5,916 bases of DNA from positions 1 through 5,916 of the forward strand of contig LKNC01000179.1 in NCBI GenBank assembly GCA_001564255.1. The letters run 5' to 3'. This DNA comes from Natrialbaceae archaeon Tc-Br11_E2g1. Its GTDB lineage: Archaea; Halobacteriota; Halobacteria; Halobacteriales; Natrialbaceae. Made by a program: the position numbers and the translations under genes. Below are positions 5,636-5,916 of the stretch, piece after piece; within the stretch, counting starts at the first letter, position 1; the number at the start of each line of letters is the position of its first letter. The notes below the pieces were generated by a model that did no database searches, had not been told where the DNA came from, and saw nothing but the letters and a program-made list of their open reading frames with translations.

Positions 5636-5758
5636 CCAGTATTTCGATCACCGACCGATGTGTCTCCCGTCGGCCGGCGAGGCGGTCGCGGCCGGTACAG
5701 CCTCGAGTAACTATCAACCATACGTACAGTCCGGGCCGGAAGAACGATTATGGGTTGT

Positions 5759-5769
5759 GTAACTGTTAC
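5759..5769. promoter_or_regulatory. 11-bp dyad GTAAC-T-GTTAC, possible operator
   Basis: Perfect 5-bp inverted arms flank one central T inside the AT-richer region, about 70 bp upstream of the T-rich box at 5835-5842. Short dyads of this kind are typical binding sites for dimeric helix-turn-helix regulators, but nothing identifies the regulator and chance occurrence is possible. Confidence 0.3.
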
Positions 5770-5834
5770 GAAATCCAGTAAGATGTAGGAGTAGTTAGTA
5801 CTGATTCACCGACCACTTTCAGTATGGTTGGCGA

Positions 5835-5842
5835 CTATTTTT
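5835..5842 (+). promoter_or_regulatory. Possible TATA box near the right edge
   Basis: CTATTTTT is centred about 22 nt before the ATG at 5861 and about 35 nt before the ATG at 5874. The first spacing is somewhat short for a leaderless start; the second would leave a leader of about 9 nt. It supports a plus-strand gene entering beyond the window, without deciding its start. Confidence 0.35.
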
Positions 5843-5860
5843 CTTCGTGGTGGTTGTAGT

Positions 5861-5916
5861 ATGGTCTGTCACGATGACCGCGACCATCGGCCTACATGGA
5901 CGCTCTGGGCGGTCAG
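5861..5916 (+). CDS. Possible N-terminus of an unidentified gene (partial)
   Basis: An ATG at 5861 opens a frame to the window end, beginning MVCHDDRDHRPTWTLWAV. About 14 of 18 codons end in G or C, and a T-rich box lies about 22 nt upstream. An alternative ATG at 5874 in another frame (MTATIGLHGRSGRS) has poorer third-position GC (about 9 of 14) but better spacing to the box. With so few codons neither can be confirmed or named. Confidence 0.27.
   Translation, partial: MVCHDDRDHRPTWTLWAV

Larger units (their letters stand above)
5641..5860. other. AT-richer intergenic region, no supported gene
   Basis: No convincing coding frame occurs on either strand. GC falls to about 40 percent in 5761-5820 and about half in the flanking 60-bp blocks, well below the coding DNA. 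A 12-codon ATG frame at 5750-5788 (MGCVTVTKSSKM) is too short to support. The region holds a short dyad (5759-5769), a 9-bp inverted repeat (5715-5723 with 5822-5830) and a T-rich box (5835-5842). It is probably regulatory or spacer DNA ahead of a gene beyond the right edge. Confidence 0.5.

Noticed and set aside
5473..5721. Minus-strand frame across the end of the nicotinamidase gene
   Set aside because: It is Arg/Pro/Ser-rich, lies largely antisense to a confident enzyme gene, and shows no acidic haloarchaeal composition.

Overview
The window looks like chromosomal DNA from a halophilic archaeon (class Halobacteria). Coding DNA is GC-rich with G or C at most third codon positions. The predicted proteins are strongly acidic. 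Two of them carry the PGF-type C-terminal sorting signal of haloarchaeal surface proteins. Three of the four complete genes start about 26-35 nt downstream of a T-rich, TATA-like box with no Shine-Dalgarno sequence, as expected for leaderless or short-leader haloarchaeal transcripts. The genus cannot be read from the sequence alone.

Layout from left to right: (1) the last 32 codons of an unidentified plus-strand gene (2-100); (2) a short convergent gap with a perfect 12-bp palindrome (212-223); (3) nicotinate phosphoribosyltransferase on the minus strand (225-1376); (4) a 206-bp gap holding the T-rich promoter element of that gene and a short same-strand relic resembling the next two genes (about 1485-1526); (5) two tandem minus-strand paralogues, 527 aa (1583-3166) and 550 aa (3289-4941), each with a signal peptide, an HELLH zinc motif, a downstream LIEGDA glutamate and a PGF-CTERM-like tail; I believe they belong to the family annotated as 'Hvo_1808 family surface protein'; (6) an 85-bp divergent promoter region; (7) a plus-strand cysteine hydrolase of the isochorismatase superfamily with the catalytic and metal-binding pattern of a nicotinamidase (5027-5599); (8) about 260 bp of AT-richer intergenic DNA with small dyads, and possibly the first codons of another plus-strand gene at the right edge.

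The two enzymes fit one pathway. Nicotinamidase would convert nicotinamide to nicotinate, and the phosphoribosyltransferase would convert nicotinate to NaMN, so the locus brackets the two salvage steps of NAD synthesis. Between them sits a tandem pair of predicted membrane-anchored, gluzincin-like metalloproteases of unknown substrate. They appear to evolve by duplication, local gene conversion and in-frame tandem-repeat change. That pair, with its possible third-copy relic, is the most interesting part of the window. Nothing here is clearly a phage, insertion sequence, CRISPR array or RNA gene.
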